This document shows, in pieces, positions 37,139-46,756 of a stretch of DNA of 64,000 bases. The DNA comes from Thermoanaerobaculia bacterium. Lineage in GTDB: Bacteria > Acidobacteriota > Thermoanaerobaculia > Gp7-AA8. The DNA lies in NCBI GenBank assembly GCA_017883205.1, contig JADGNZ010000008.1, positions 62,001 to 126,000 on the forward strand, written 5' to 3'. The translations under genes were made by a program, and so were the position numbers. The stretch's first letter is position 1; every line of letters begins with the position of its first letter. The notes under the pieces were generated by a model. The model was given only the letters and a program-made list of their open reading frames with translations, made no database searches and was not told where the DNA came from.

Positions 37139-38493
37139 GCTTTGTAGAGCCGTCCGTTCGTCACAACGGCCGCGGAAACGATGTTGCGCGTGTCGACGAC
37201 GATTCTTGCGTCGCGATAAAGGTCTGGATCTTTGAACTCGGCGTGCGCAGTCGAGATCACGATGGCATCGTACTCGGCGAACGACCGCCGAGTGCAGTCG
37301 ACCGACGCCAGGTGCAGATCGTGTTTGCGTCCCGGGCGGGCAACCGGGATGTGCGGATCGCAGTAGGCGATTTCGGCGCCGCGCTCCCGTAGCAATTCGA
37401 GAATCTCGAAGCTCGGCGACTCGCGGTCGTCATCGATGCCGGCCTTGTACGAAAGGCCCAGCACGAGCACTCGCGCACCTTTCATGCTTTTTCCGGCGTC
37501 ATTGAGAGCCGCGGCAGTCTTCTCGACCACATAGCGCGGCATGGAGGTGTTCACTTCGCCGGCCAGTTCGATGAAGCGAGCCCATACGCCGTGCTCCGCG
37601 GCCTTCCATGTGAGATAGAACGGATCGAGCGGAATACAATGACCACCGAGTCCGGGGCCGGGCTCGAACGGCATGAACCCGAAGGGTTTGGTCTTTGCGG
37701 CGGCGATAACTTCCCAGATGTCGATGCCCATCCGGTCGAATACGACTTTCAGCTCGTTGACGAGCGCGATGTTGACGGACCGGAAGATGTTCTCGAGCAG
37801 CTTGGCGGACTCGGCCACTTCCGCAGATGCCACCGGCACGACGTGATCGACCACGGCACCGTAGAGCGCTGCGGCGGCTGTTAGTGACGGGCCGTCGATC
37901 CCGCCGACAACCTTCGGGATCGTTTTGGCAGAGTAACTCTCGTTGCCCGGGTCTTCGCGCTCGGGTGAAAACGCGAGGAAGAAATCGCGACCGCAGGTAA
38001 GACCGCCGGCCTCGAAACGGGGCAGCAATTCTTCCCTCGTCGTGCCGGGATATGTCGTCGATTCGAGAACCATGAGTTGGCCGCGCCGGAGTGTCTTCGC
38101 GATTGCGTCGGCCGTGGCGCGGACATACGAGAGATCGGGCTCACGATGATCGCCAAGCGGAGTCGGAACGCAGATGATGACCGCGTCGCACGAGGCGAGC
38201 TGCTGGAAGTCGATCGACGCCGAGGCTCGAGCGTGATCGACAAACGCAGCGCGGACCCGGCCAGCGCCGATGTGACGGATGTACGACTCACCAGCGTTCA
38301 GAGCCTGCGCCTTCTTCGGATCGACGTCGAAACCGGTGACCTCGAAACCCGACTCAGCAAAGAGAAGCACCAGCGGCAAGCCAACGTATCCGAGCCCGAT
38401 CACACCGACACGAGCGGCGCACGCGTCGATTTTTTCGATCAACGCGTGCAGCGATGTCGGGCTCTCGACCAATGGCGCGGTTTCGGTCGTCAT
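37135..38493 (-). CDS. Nucleotide-sugar 6-dehydrogenase (WbpA/UGD family), first gene of the minus-strand locus
   Basis: A 452-residue protein with intact catalysis: NAD loop [30 protein letters not shown], and active-site Cys in [18 protein letters not shown], followed by [18 protein letters not shown]. The GGHCIPLDP form is that of UDP-GlcNAc/UDP-ManNAc 6-dehydrogenases, though UDP-glucose enzymes of this branch exist. It oxidises C6 to a uronic acid, passing the product to the epimerase downstream. In contrast, the homologue at 9669-10946 has lost the Cys. It is the first gene before the divergent intergenic region. Confidence 0.88.
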   Translation of the reverse strand: MTTETAPLVESPTSLHALIEKIDACAARVGVIGLGYVGLPLVLLFAESGFEVTGFDVDPKKAQALNAGESYIRHIGAGRVRAAFVDHARASASIDFQQLASCDAVIICVPTPLGDHREPDLSYVRATADAIAKTLRRGQLMVLESTTYPGTTREELLPRFEAGGLTCGRDFFLAFSPEREDPGNESYSAKTIPKVVGGIDGPSLTAAAALYGAVVDHVVPVASAEVAESAKLLENIFRSVNIALVNELKVVFDRMGIDIWEVIAAAKTKPFGFMPFEPGPGLGGHCIPLDPFYLTWKAAEHGVWARFIELAGEVNTSMPRYVVEKTAAALNDAGKSMKGARVLVLGLSYKAGIDDDRESPSFEILELLRERGAEIAYCDPHIPVARPGRKHDLHLASVDCTRRSFAEYDAIVISTAHAEFKDPDLYRDARIVVDTRNIVSAAVVTNGRLYKA

Positions 38494-38912
38494 TCCGATT
38501 CACGAACCGGGCAGGCTTCGCCCCTTTCGGTGTACATGCCGCCATGAAAGACGGCGCCTTCGACCGGCATCGACATTGCGAACTTCTTGCGGGAGCGCGC
38601 TTACCCTCCCGGTCTTGCAGACGCGGAACTGGTCCGCGCCGACACGATTTCCAACAAACTCACATCTGAGGCGCGTCCGGGGTCTTCTGTCCCCGCGCGT
38701 GCTTCGGCTACTGGACGATCCACTCACGATGCTGATCGAGGGACCGGCCAAACCGGGCGGCGTTCAATCGTTGAACGCATTCAATTCAACCATAACCACC
38801 GGCGACGCGCAACCGTCGCGCACGTACACCAACTGGGCGTACGCAGCTTCCGATGCAGCGCACTCGGTGCTGCGGGCGAAGCCTCGACCTCGTCAGGTAA
38901 GCTGCGCCACCG
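38494..38912. promoter_or_regulatory. Divergent intergenic region between the two polysaccharide modules
   Basis: This 419-base stretch separates the first gene of the long minus-strand locus from the first gene of the plus-strand module and must hold at least two promoters. I see no convincing protein-coding gene; short open frames have no start signals or recognisable sequence. A 19-bp palindrome lies at 38760-38778, near the middle. Sigma-70-like boxes are not clear by eye. Confidence 0.5.
38760..38778. promoter_or_regulatory. Palindrome, candidate operator
   Basis: GCGTTCAA-TCG-TTGAACGC is a perfect inverted repeat with 8-bp arms and a 3-bp centre, placed between divergent polysaccharide operons. 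The form suits a dimeric helix-turn-helix regulator. The EPS-associated MarR protein encoded at 35736-36116 is a natural candidate, but no evidence beyond position links them. Confidence 0.4.
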
Positions 38913-41468
38913 ATGTCTCGCCCGCTGCGCATCATTCACCTCACCGCCGCGATCGATGGCGCGCCCTGGATGATTGGCATGGCGCGCGAACAGCGCCGCC
39001 TCGGGCACGAGGTCTCGGTCATCCTCCCATCACGCAACGGCAGCATCGTGCCGGCGCTGGAGGCATTGGGCATTCCGTACCACATCGCACCGTGTGATGT
39101 GTTGGGCGTGAGCAGCAACTTCCGGCGGGCAGGAGTGATCCTGACGCTGGTCAGGCTGCTGCGGCGGCTGCGGCCCGACGTTGTACACAGCCACATCATC
39201 GGCTCTGTCGTTACGTCGCGAATTGCCGCGTGGATCGCCGATGTGCCGATCCGAATCGGCGCGAATGCCGGCCCGCTCACGCTCGAGTCGGAGCTGTTGG
39301 GGCCCGCGGAAATCGGCACGGCGAGGTTCGATACGCGCACGATCGCATCGTGCTCCTACACGCTCGAGCTCTATGCGCGCCACGGCATTCCTCGTTCGCA
39401 ATGCGATCTCGTCTACTACGGGCCGGATGAGGCCCGCTTCGATCCGTCCCGGGCAGACGGCGCGCGCGTGCGCCGAGAGCTCGGCATCGCCGGCGACACT
39501 CCCGTGGTCGGGATCGTCGCGTACTTCTACGCTCCGTCGAAGTCGCCCGAGGTGTTCGGACCCGAGCTCGTCGGGCGAGGCGTCAAAGGTCATGAGGTCT
39601 TGCTCGACGCCGTCCCGCAAATCCTCGCGCAGTTCCCGGATGCAAAGTTCGTCCTGGTGGGCAGAGGCTGGGGCGACGAAGGTAAGGCCTATCTGCAATC
39701 GATGAAAGAGGACGCCAGGGAGTTCGGCGATGCCGTACTCTTTCCCGGTGAGCGCAGCGATGTGGCCGACACTCTGGCGGCGTTCGACGTCTCCGTGCAT
39801 CCATCGCTCAGCGACAACCTCGGCGGCACGATCGAATCGTTGCTCATGGCACGCCCGATGGTCGTCTCCAACATCCGCGGCTACGAAGACAGCGTCCTTC
39901 ACGAAAATACCGGCCTCGTCGTACCCGTAGGCGATGCCGGCGCGCTGGCCGATGCCGTCGTGCGCCTGCTGCGCGACCGCAAACTCGCCAGCCGTCTCGG
40001 CGAGAACGGCCGTAAACGAATGTTGGAGACCTTCACACTGCAGCGATCGATCGAGAAACTGGAAACGATTCTCGCCGGTCAACCCGCGCGCGCGGAGAGT
40101 CACTACAGACTCCTCACTACACTAAGCCGATCCCTGGCCATGCCGCGCCAACTCCTGCCGGTGTTGCGCGAGATCCGGCGGGTGCAGCGCCGATACAACC
40201 CGCCTCCAGCGTTCGCTGTACGAGTGAAATCCGCGTTACGCAGACTGATCAAACCAACCCCGAAGCAGCGCGGGCAGGTTCGCGTGGCCCAGGTGGCCGC
40301 GGTCTGGAGCGATTGCGCATGGTTCGCCGGCCTTTGTCGCGATCTGAAAGCTCGCGGCTACGAGGTGATCGCCATCATCGACGTCCATCATGGCGATCTC
40401 GCGTCGCGTCTGGAGGAGGCCGGCATTCGCTACCATCGTGTCGCAATGACCTTCGCCACACGCCTCGATCGCGCGCGCCTCCCGATATACGCCATGCAGA
40501 TCCCGCTGGCCGCGGTCCGTCTTGCGCGCATCCTCCGGCGTGAGCGGATCGACATCGTGCATTCGCACGTCTTCGTCTCCGTCATCGTGGCGCGCCTGGC
40601 CAGCATTCTCGCGCGTGTCCGTCACGTCGCCGGCATCGCCGGACCTCGGCACCTCGAGGCGCCGCTCACGCGCGCCGTCGATCGAAAGACATGGTGGATG
40701 GACGACGCCACCGTGGCCGGTTGCCAATACACGCACGATCTCTATAGGGCACTCGGCGCGAACGGCGACCGCATGGCCTGCATCTACTACGGGGCCGATG
40801 CGGATCGCTTCGATCCGGCACTCGCCGATCCGGCCGCAGCGCGCCGCGTACTCGGAGTCCCGGCTGATGCTCCCCTCGTCGTGATCGTGGCGCACTTTTA
40901 TCCTCCAACGCATGGCGCCCAGACACCACCGCACACAGAAGGACGAGGACCGAAGGGACATGAAGACTTCCTGGCCGCTGCGCGAATCGTGGCCAGCCAC
41001 CTTCCCGGCGTACGCTTCGTATTGGCCGGACAAGGCATCACCGAGGCGGGAGAAAACTACCGGAGCCGATTGGTGAGCACCTGGAGCAGTGATCGCATGA
41101 TCTTCCCGGGCCACATCGATGATGTGCCCTCGCTTCTCGCCGCTGCGGACGTGGCCGTGCAATGTTCCCTCACCGAGAATCTCGGGGGGACGATCGAGGC
41201 GCTTCTCATGGAGCGGCCGGTCGTGGCCACGTGCGTTGGCGGCATGCCGGAATCGGTCCGCGACGGCGAGACCGGCCTCCTCGTGCCACCGTCGAATCCC
41301 ACGGCTCTGGCGTCGGCAATCGTGCAGTTGCTGGAAGACCGCGAGAAAGCAAGTGCCTTCGGTCGAGCGGGACGCCAACTGATGCTGGAGCGATTCACGG
41401 CGGCGAGGACCGCGGATGACGTGGCGGCGCTCTATGCACGGCTGATGAACAAGAGAGCTACGGCATGA
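38913..41468 (+). CDS. Double glycosyltransferase: two GT4 enzymes fused in one chain
   Basis: An 851-residue protein made of two full GT4 GT-B units. Unit 1 (about residues 1-400) runs from LRIIHLTAAIDGAPWMIG to SDNLGGTIESLLMARPMV and EKLETILAG. A linker of about 50 basic residues follows. Unit 2 (about 450-851) runs from VRVAQVAAVWSDCAWFAGLC to TENLGGTIEALLMERPVV. Both have DVVHSH or DIVHSH, a KGHE stretch and the ENLGGTIE donor-site motif, so both look active. They are related but diverged, an old internal duplication. It may add two residues in succession, or polymerise a disaccharide, in an ABC-exported glycan; wzm follows by a 4-base overlap. Confidence 0.85.
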   Translation: MSRPLRIIHLTAAIDGAPWMIGMAREQRRLGHEVSVILPSRNGSIVPALEALGIPYHIAPCDVLGVSSNFRRAGVILTLVRLLRRLRPDVVHSHIIGSVVTSRIAAWIADVPIRIGANAGPLTLESELLGPAEIGTARFDTRTIASCSYTLELYARHGIPRSQCDLVYYGPDEARFDPSRADGARVRRELGIAGDTPVVGIVAYFYAPSKSPEVFGPELVGRGVKGHEVLLDAVPQILAQFPDAKFVLVGRGWGDEGKAYLQSMKEDAREFGDAVLFPGERSDVADTLAAFDVSVHPSLSDNLGGTIESLLMARPMVVSNIRGYEDSVLHENTGLVVPVGDAGALADAVVRLLRDRKLASRLGENGRKRMLETFTLQRSIEKLETILAGQPARAESHYRLLTTLSRSLAMPRQLLPVLREIRRVQRRYNPPPAFAVRVKSALRRLIKPTPKQRGQVRVAQVAAVWSDCAWFAGLCRDLKARGYEVIAIIDVHHGDLASRLEEAGIRYHRVAMTFATRLDRARLPIYAMQIPLAAVRLARILRRERIDIVHSHVFVSVIVARLASILARVRHVAGIAGPRHLEAPLTRAVDRKTWWMDDATVAGCQYTHDLYRALGANGDRMACIYYGADADRFDPALADPAAARRVLGVPADAPLVVIVAHFYPPTHGAQTPPHTEGRGPKGHEDFLAAARIVASHLPGVRFVLAGQGITEAGENYRSRLVSTWSSDRMIFPGHIDDVPSLLAAADVAVQCSLTENLGGTIEALLMERPVVATCVGGMPESVRDGETGLLVPPSNPTALASAIVQLLEDREKASAFGRAGRQLMLERFTAARTADDVAALYARLMNKRATA

Positions 41469-42274
41469 TCGAATACGATTCCGCGAACCGCCGGCCTCGC
41501 GCGCTCGAAGAGATCCTCGAGCTCCGCGCCCACGCCCCTCTCCTGCGCGAGCTCGTCGCACGAAACATCAAAGTCCGCTACAAACGCTCGGCATTCGGCT
41601 TCCTATGGACGATGGCCAGTCCGGCCTTGATGCTCATCGTGCTGTCGTTCGCATTCACGCGCGCATTCGCCGCAAGTGCGCCGGCCTATCCGGCGTACGT
41701 CTTTCCCGGCCTGTTGTTGTGGAACTTCTTCGCCCAGACCACGACGATGTCCGGCGAGGAGATGGCCGGCAGCGACATCTGGAAGCGCCTGCGCTTCCCT
41801 AAGACCGCCCTGGCGATCTCCACGCTGCTCACGGGGATGGTCAACCTGGCTCTGGCGCTCATCACGCTCATCGCGATCCTCGCGCTGGCGCACCGCCCGC
41901 TCGGCCTGGCGCTGCTGACACTCCCAATCACAATCGCACTCACTGCGATCTTCGTGCTGGGCGCGTCGTTGATTCTGGCAACCGGCGCGCTACGATTCGG
42001 CGATGTGATGCCGGCATGGACCATCCTGCTACCGGCGCTCATGTTCACCGCGCCCGTCATCTACCCCGCGGGGATCGTTCCGCCATTGCTGAAACCGCTG
42101 CTGCATCTCAATCCGATGACGTTGTACATCGAGGCGTTCCGCGCGCCGCTCTATACGAACACGATGCCGGATCCCCTCACCTTCATCCTGATGTTCACGA
42201 TCGCAGTGGTGACGCTGGCTCTGGGATGGCTGCTCTTCACGCGCTCCGCCGATGAGATTGCCTACCGTGTCTGA
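41465..42274 (+). CDS. wzm: Polysaccharide ABC exporter, permease
   Basis: A 269-residue ABC-2 type permease with about six helices. The N-terminal cytoplasmic stretch LLRELVARNIKVRYKRSAFG and then FLWTMASPALMLIVLSFAF, plus VFPGLLLWNFFAQT, match Wzm/RfbD and TagG-type permeases. It forms the membrane pore that exports lipid-linked O-antigen or capsule with Wzt. Its ATG overlaps the glycosyltransferase stop (ATGA) and its end overlaps wzt. Confidence 0.88.
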   Translation: MIEYDSANRRPRALEEILELRAHAPLLRELVARNIKVRYKRSAFGFLWTMASPALMLIVLSFAFTRAFAASAPAYPAYVFPGLLLWNFFAQTTTMSGEEMAGSDIWKRLRFPKTALAISTLLTGMVNLALALITLIAILALAHRPLGLALLTLPITIALTAIFVLGASLILATGALRFGDVMPAWTILLPALMFTAPVIYPAGIVPPLLKPLLHLNPMTLYIEAFRAPLYTNTMPDPLTFILMFTIAVVTLALGWLLFTRSADEIAYRV

Positions 42275-43004
42275 CGATGCCGCTGTGCAGTTGGACCATG
42301 TCACCGTGCGCTACAAGGTCGCACTCGATCCTCACATCACGCTGAAGGAGTCGATGGTCCGCGGCCGCCGGCGGCGATTCGTCGACCACCTGGCCCTCGA
42401 CGACATTTCCCTTTCCATCCCCCGCGGCGAAATGCTCGGCGTCATCGGCAGGAACGGCGCGGGCAAGACGACGCTCCTCAACGTGATGGCGCGCGTGCTT
42501 CAACCGACATCCGGCCGGCTGCGCATCCGCGGCGCGGTCTCTTCGATCATCGACCTGTTGAGCGGATTCCATCCCGAGCTCACAGGCCGCGAGAATTGCT
42601 ATCTCCGCGGCGCGTTCCTCGGAGTCAGCCGCGCGCGCATGGACGAGCGTATCGATGCCATCGCTTCGTTTGCAGACATCGGCCCTTTCTTCGACGCGTT
42701 TCTGCGGACGTATTCGGCCGGCATGATCGTGCGCCTCGCCTTCGCAGTCACGGCCAGCGTCGACGCCGACATTCTGCTCATCGACGAGGCCCTTGCCGTC
42801 GGCGACGCGGAATTTCAGATACGGTGTGCGGCCCGGATGGCCGAGCATCGGGCTCGCGGTGTGACATTCGTCGTCGTCTCTCATGATGTGGTCCGACTGC
42901 GGGAGAGTTGCGATCGTATCGTCTGGCTCGACCACGGCCGCATCCTCGCCATCGGCAACCCGCAGGAAGTTGTCGCACGCTATGCGGCAGCACAACATCC
43001 CTGA
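42252..43004 (+). CDS. wzt: Polysaccharide ABC exporter, ATPase
   Basis: A 250-residue ABC ATPase of the ABCH/TagH-Wzt type: Walker A VIGRNGAGKTTLLNVMAR, signature TYSAGMIVRLAFAVTAS (family form, in place of LSGGQ), Walker B ADILLIDEALAVGDAEF and switch His VVSHDVVRL. It lacks the C-terminal glycan-binding domain of long Wzt proteins, so chain termination is not sensed by this subunit. The ATG at 42252 overlaps wzm by 23 bases; a GTG at 42267 is an alternative start. Confidence 0.88.
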   Translation: MRLPTVSDDAAVQLDHVTVRYKVALDPHITLKESMVRGRRRRFVDHLALDDISLSIPRGEMLGVIGRNGAGKTTLLNVMARVLQPTSGRLRIRGAVSSIIDLLSGFHPELTGRENCYLRGAFLGVSRARMDERIDAIASFADIGPFFDAFLRTYSAGMIVRLAFAVTASVDADILLIDEALAVGDAEFQIRCAARMAEHRARGVTFVVVSHDVVRLRESCDRIVWLDHGRILAIGNPQEVVARYAAAQHP

Positions 43005-43864
43005 TGAACTGGAATCGACCTGCAGTCTGCTTCTCCGTCGACGACGTTCATCCCGCGCCGTCCGCCGGAGAAGCGCTCGCGCACGTGCAGTGGCTGCAGC
43101 AACGACATCCGCAATTGCGCGTCACTCTTTTCACGACTCCCGACTGGCGGACACTCGATCCCTATCCGACTGGGCGGTTCCTGGGCCGCCTCCCCTTCGT
43201 CCGGGACCACATATTCACCGTCGCCATCCATCCATCCGGCACCTACCGGCTCGACCGTCACGAGCAATTCTGTTCGCTCCTTCGCAGCTGGAAAGGAGCC
43301 GAAGTCGGGTTGCACGGATTGCATCACGTGCGGAGAGGGATGAAGCCCGTGCTCGAGTTTGCGGAGCGCACGCGCGGGAAGTGCCGCAACATCCTGAGCG
43401 AATCGATGGGAATCTTCGACGACGCGCATCTCCCCTTCGTGCCCGGGATGTCGCCGCCAGGATGGGATGCACCGCGCCCGCTGCTCGAAGCGATGGTCGA
43501 TGCCGGCCTCACCTTCGTCGCCTCGGCCCGCGATCTCGAAACGCCAATCACGCGCGATGCCGTGTCGAACGGCACCGGACTGCGCGGCCTTTCGCTAGTA
43601 CGCCCGCAGCGCATCGAGCCCGGCCTCTGGCACTTCCCCACGAACTATCAGGCCACGTCATCAATCGAGCGTGCAGTGGCAATCCTCGATTCCGGAGGTC
43701 TGCTCTCGATCAAAGCGCATCTCCTGGTGCAATCGGGCTCGTATCGCGCGCTCGACGGACTTTCGCAGGAGTACCGCGATTCCCTTCACCGCCTGTTCAG
43801 CACGATCGAAGAGCGCTTCGGTGAGGACGTGTGGTGGACGTCGATGGGCGAGATGGCGTCATGA
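43004..43864 (+). CDS. Polysaccharide-deacetylase-like protein
   Basis: A 286-residue protein. It opens MNWNRPAVCFSVDDVHPAPS (the Asp-Asp of CE4/NodB-like folds), has VGLHGLHHVRRGM near residue 105 (metal-type His pair) and FVPGMSPPGWDAPRPLLEAM. The order fits a divergent polysaccharide deacetylase or DUF2334-type protein, which removes acetyl groups from amino sugars. No signal peptide is evident, so it may act in the cytoplasm on a precursor. The ATG overlaps the wzt stop (TGATG) and its own stop overlaps the next start (ATGA). The longer open frame from 42908 is rejected. Confidence 0.65.
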   Translation: MNWNRPAVCFSVDDVHPAPSAGEALAHVQWLQQRHPQLRVTLFTTPDWRTLDPYPTGRFLGRLPFVRDHIFTVAIHPSGTYRLDRHEQFCSLLRSWKGAEVGLHGLHHVRRGMKPVLEFAERTRGKCRNILSESMGIFDDAHLPFVPGMSPPGWDAPRPLLEAMVDAGLTFVASARDLETPITRDAVSNGTGLRGLSLVRPQRIEPGLWHFPTNYQATSSIERAVAILDSGGLLSIKAHLLVQSGSYRALDGLSQEYRDSLHRLFSTIEERFGEDVWWTSMGEMAS

Positions 43865-44652
43865 CAATCCGGCGCGTGCTCTCCAGCGATGTCGACCCGG
43901 CCGACTACCTCGACGGCGCGAATCAGGCCTTCGGACACTGGGGCGATGAGCAGACGTTTGCCTGGGCCTTTCGCGGCGGCGAGATCGTCTTTCTGGACGA
44001 CGAGCGCGGAAGGCCGGTTTCGGCCTCGGGCATCAACTACCGCACGCTCGTTGACGGGACGTCCATCGCCATCATCAGCGGAGCATGGACGTCGCCCGTG
44101 GCACGCGGCACCGGCGCATTTGCGCGTCTGATCGAGGCGACTCACCTTGCGGCGCGAGAGCGCCATGCCACGACGATTTCGTTCGGCCGGATGGACAACG
44201 TCAGCCGCCGGCGTGTCGAAGACGCCGGCGCGCAGACAACGGCGACGTTCTATTGCCGCTCCCTTCCACAGGGTGAGCCGGAAGCGCCGCCGGCATCGCT
44301 CGATCATCTCGATCCCGGCTCGTACACGTTCCCCTCATCCATTTCTTATGCGCCCGAGGAATGGCGGAGGCAGTTCCTGGAGCGGCCGCATGCGACGATT
44401 GAATGCGTTGGCCGTCCGGGGGAATGGGCAGCAATCATCGAGAGAGCCGCAGATTTCGATCGCGTCCACGCAGTTTCCGACGAGACGGCTCTCCCTCTGC
44501 TTGCGGCACGCGCTCACGCAGAAGGGCGCCGGCTATTCTGGTTCGCGTTGACGCCGCCATCCCTTCCATGCGAATGGACCGACGGCTTCCTGTCGACGTT
44601 CCCGCCGACAGACGTCATCGCCTGGAGGCTTCAGAACGGCGATCGGATGTAA
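43861..44652 (+). CDS. GNAT-family acetyltransferase
   Basis: A 263-residue protein with one recognisable GNAT core: ISGAWTSPVARGTGAFARLIE near residue 75, where R-x-G-x-G-x-A replaces the usual Q/R-x-x-G-x-G/A acetyl-CoA loop, then TISFGRMDNVSRRRVEDAGA. The C-terminal 120 residues may be a second, degenerate GNAT fold. In this module it may acetylate an amino sugar or be an FemX-like transferase. Its last 38 bases overlap the 3' end of the convergent NeuD-type gene, so the two transcripts are antisense there. Confidence 0.65.
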   Translation: MTIRRVLSSDVDPADYLDGANQAFGHWGDEQTFAWAFRGGEIVFLDDERGRPVSASGINYRTLVDGTSIAIISGAWTSPVARGTGAFARLIEATHLAARERHATTISFGRMDNVSRRRVEDAGAQTTATFYCRSLPQGEPEAPPASLDHLDPGSYTFPSSISYAPEEWRRQFLERPHATIECVGRPGEWAAIIERAADFDRVHAVSDETALPLLAARAHAEGRRLFWFALTPPSLPCEWTDGFLSTFPPTDVIAWRLQNGDRM

Positions 44653-45241
44653 CGCGCGCCGGAACGCCCCATGCCGTTACGTCGTCAGGCACATTCCGCA
44701 GCACCACGGCCCCAGCACCGATCACGGTACGCGATCCGATGCTGACTCCCGACACGATCGTCGCGCCGGGTCCGATGAGCGTGTCGATCCCCACGCGCAC
44801 GTTTCCACCCAGGGTCGCTGCCGGTGCGAGATGGACGAAATCGCCGATCACAGAGTCGTGATCGACGGATGCCTTCGTGTTCAGAATCACGCCATGCCCC
44901 AGCGTTGCCCGCGGGAGCACGATGGACCCCGCACAAAGCATGCTGCCGGCGGCGATCCGCGCCGATCGGGCAACGGACGCGGACGGATGAATGGCCGTCG
45001 CCAGACTCTCACCTGCACTCACGAGACGATCAGTGAGCCTGCGTCGCACGCTGTTGTTACCGATGGCGACGATCACACCGTCATGCTCGATCTCGTCGAG
45101 AGAGGCGAAGATGGGTAGTCCTAGCACCGTCGTACCGTGAAGTGCGGCACGATCGTCGACGAAGCCCACGGCACGTTCTCCCAGAATATCCGCGACGATT
45201 GTGCCGTGACCTCCAGCGCCGATGATGGCGATGCGTTTCAC
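44615..45241 (-). CDS. NeuD/PglD-type sugar O/N-acetyltransferase (left-handed beta helix)
   Basis: A 208-residue protein. The N-terminal PglD-like domain begins RIAIIGAGGHGTIVADILG; the C-terminal part is a hexapeptide-repeat helix with HPSASVARSARIAAGSML, NTKASVDHDSVIGDFVHLAP (catalytic His) and VIGAGAVVLRNVPDD. It acetylates an amino group of a nucleotide amino sugar or a hydroxyl of sialic-like sugars. Its start overlaps the DegT aminotransferase stop by four bases, making an aminotransferase-acetyltransferase pair as in PglE/PglD or VioA/VioB. Confidence 0.87.
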   Translation of the reverse strand: MKRIAIIGAGGHGTIVADILGERAVGFVDDRAALHGTTVLGLPIFASLDEIEHDGVIVAIGNNSVRRRLTDRLVSAGESLATAIHPSASVARSARIAAGSMLCAGSIVLPRATLGHGVILNTKASVDHDSVIGDFVHLAPAATLGGNVRVGIDTLIGPGATIVSGVSIGSRTVIGAGAVVLRNVPDDVTAWGVPARVTSDRRSEASRR

Positions 45242-46389
45242 GATCGTTGTGCCAATACGTCACGGATGGCAACCGCGATCGCCTCGCATACATAGCCGAT
45301 ATCGTCCGCGGCCAGGTTTCCGTGGAAAGGCAGCGCCAGCAGCGACGTGCTCGCGGCCTCGGTGTGCGGAAACATCCCCGGCGCGAAACCGAAGCGCTCT
45401 CGATAGAACGGCTGCAGATGGATGGCTGGAAAATAGGGACGGCTTGCCACGCCGGACGCAGCAAGTGCTGCTTGTAGTTGCTCGCGATCGATTCCTTCGT
45501 CGAGGCGGACCATGTAGACGAACCAGCTCAGGCGAGAGCCGGCGCGGGCAGGGGGAAGCGGCGAGACGCCATCGATGCCTGCCAGCAACTCGTTGTAGCG
45601 CAGCGCCACCGCCTCGCGCTTCTGCACTAATTCGTCGAGGCGGCGGATCTGCGCCAGGCCGATTGCCGCACTGATGGTGCCCATGCGGTAGTTGAACCCG
45701 AGCCGGTCATGCGCGAGCCATGAGCCGGAATCGGAGCGTCCCTGGTTGCGGAGACTGCGCGCCAGCCGCGCCCAGTCGTCGCGATCCGTGATCAGCATGC
45801 CGCCTTCGCCCGTCGTCATCTGCTTGTTCGGATAGAACCCGAATGCCGACGCATCGCCCCAGCGCCCGGCGAAGACACCATCGGCGGAAGCGCCAATGGC
45901 CTCGCATGCATCTTCGATGACTGCCACGCCATTCCTGCGCGCGGCGGCGAGAATCCCATCCATCTCCACGGTCCGCCCGAAGATATGAACGGGCAATACG
46001 GCCCGCAGGCGTCCTTGCGGTGCGAGCGTCTCGATCGCGTGCACAGTCGCCGCCGGATCCATCGTGAGCGTCACGGGATCGATGTCGACGAAGTGCGGGA
46101 TGCCGCGCTCGAACAGAATCGAGTTGGCCGAGGCCACGAACGAGAAAGGCGTGGTGATGACGACGTCTCCATCGCTCACGCCAGCCGCAATCATGGCCAC
46201 ATGCAAGGCAGCTGTGCCGCTCGACATGGCCACGGCATGACGCGCTCCGAACTTCGCCGCAAATTCGTTTTCGAAAGCCTCAAGCACCGGCCCGAACGAG
46301 AGCTGTCCCGAGCTCAGGACTTCATCGACGAGGCGCCGCTCCTCGGACGTGATGTCGGGAGAGGAGAGCGGGATACTCCGGGCTGCCAT
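45238..46389 (-). CDS. DegT/DnrJ/EryC1/StrS sugar aminotransferase
   Basis: A 383-residue fold-type I PLP enzyme with intact lysine: PLSSPDITSEERRLVDEVL, SSGTAALHVAMIAAGVSDGD, TTPFSFVASANSILFERG, VIEDACEAIGASADG and GFYPNKQMTTGEGG (Schiff-base Lys). It transfers an amino group to a keto-sugar nucleotide, and the product would then be acetylated by the coupled NeuD-type protein. MAARSIPL at 46389 is taken as start; in-frame upstream codons look random. The 330 bases upstream to 46719 contain no other gene. Confidence 0.88.
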   Translation of the reverse strand: MAARSIPLSSPDITSEERRLVDEVLSSGQLSFGPVLEAFENEFAAKFGARHAVAMSSGTAALHVAMIAAGVSDGDVVITTPFSFVASANSILFERGIPHFVDIDPVTLTMDPAATVHAIETLAPQGRLRAVLPVHIFGRTVEMDGILAAARRNGVAVIEDACEAIGASADGVFAGRWGDASAFGFYPNKQMTTGEGGMLITDRDDWARLARSLRNQGRSDSGSWLAHDRLGFNYRMGTISAAIGLAQIRRLDELVQKREAVALRYNELLAGIDGVSPLPPARAGSRLSWFVYMVRLDEGIDREQLQAALAASGVASRPYFPAIHLQPFYRERFGFAPGMFPHTEAASTSLLALPFHGNLAADDIGYVCEAIAVAIRDVLAQRS

Positions 46390-46719
46390 TTCGGGGAGCG
46401 AAGATACCTCAACTGTCGTCAAACGATCCGCTGCTCGTTCAGAATGCGGCGCGTGCGACAGGCACCGATCCCCATCACGTACGCCTACCCCTGCGGGCGA
46501 TGCCACCCCGTTGCGCATCAAGGTGCACGCACCCGGCGACAGGCTGCCCTGAGATCGCAACCGGCCGGTTCGTGTCTGCATCAGAATCGGTCAGAACCAA
46601 GCCGGAACTGCGCGCTCCTCCGAAGACTCTCCAGCAAAACCTCGCGACACAATGCTGCTCGTCATTGACTCGTATCCGGGTCTCTTAAATGCATTTTCAC
46701 TCTCATAAGAAAAAACATG
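46390..46719. other. Gene-free stretch upstream of the aminotransferase
   Basis: I see no supportable gene, repeat or RNA here. Open frames on either strand are short and have no matching ribosome site. It must contain the promoter for the minus-strand aminotransferase operon, but no clear boxes are visible by eye. Confidence 0.4.
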
Positions 46720-46749
46720 TTGACTGCACGCATATAGCAATGCTATTTT
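46720..46749 (+). promoter_or_regulatory. Sigma-70-like promoter
   Basis: TTGACT at 46720-46725 and TATTTT at 46744-46749 are separated by 18 bases, near consensus for a vegetative promoter and standing in locally AT-rich sequence. The expected start of transcription is near 46756-46757, immediately before the structured RNA candidate. Confidence 0.65.
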
Positions 46750-46756
46750 CCGCCGC

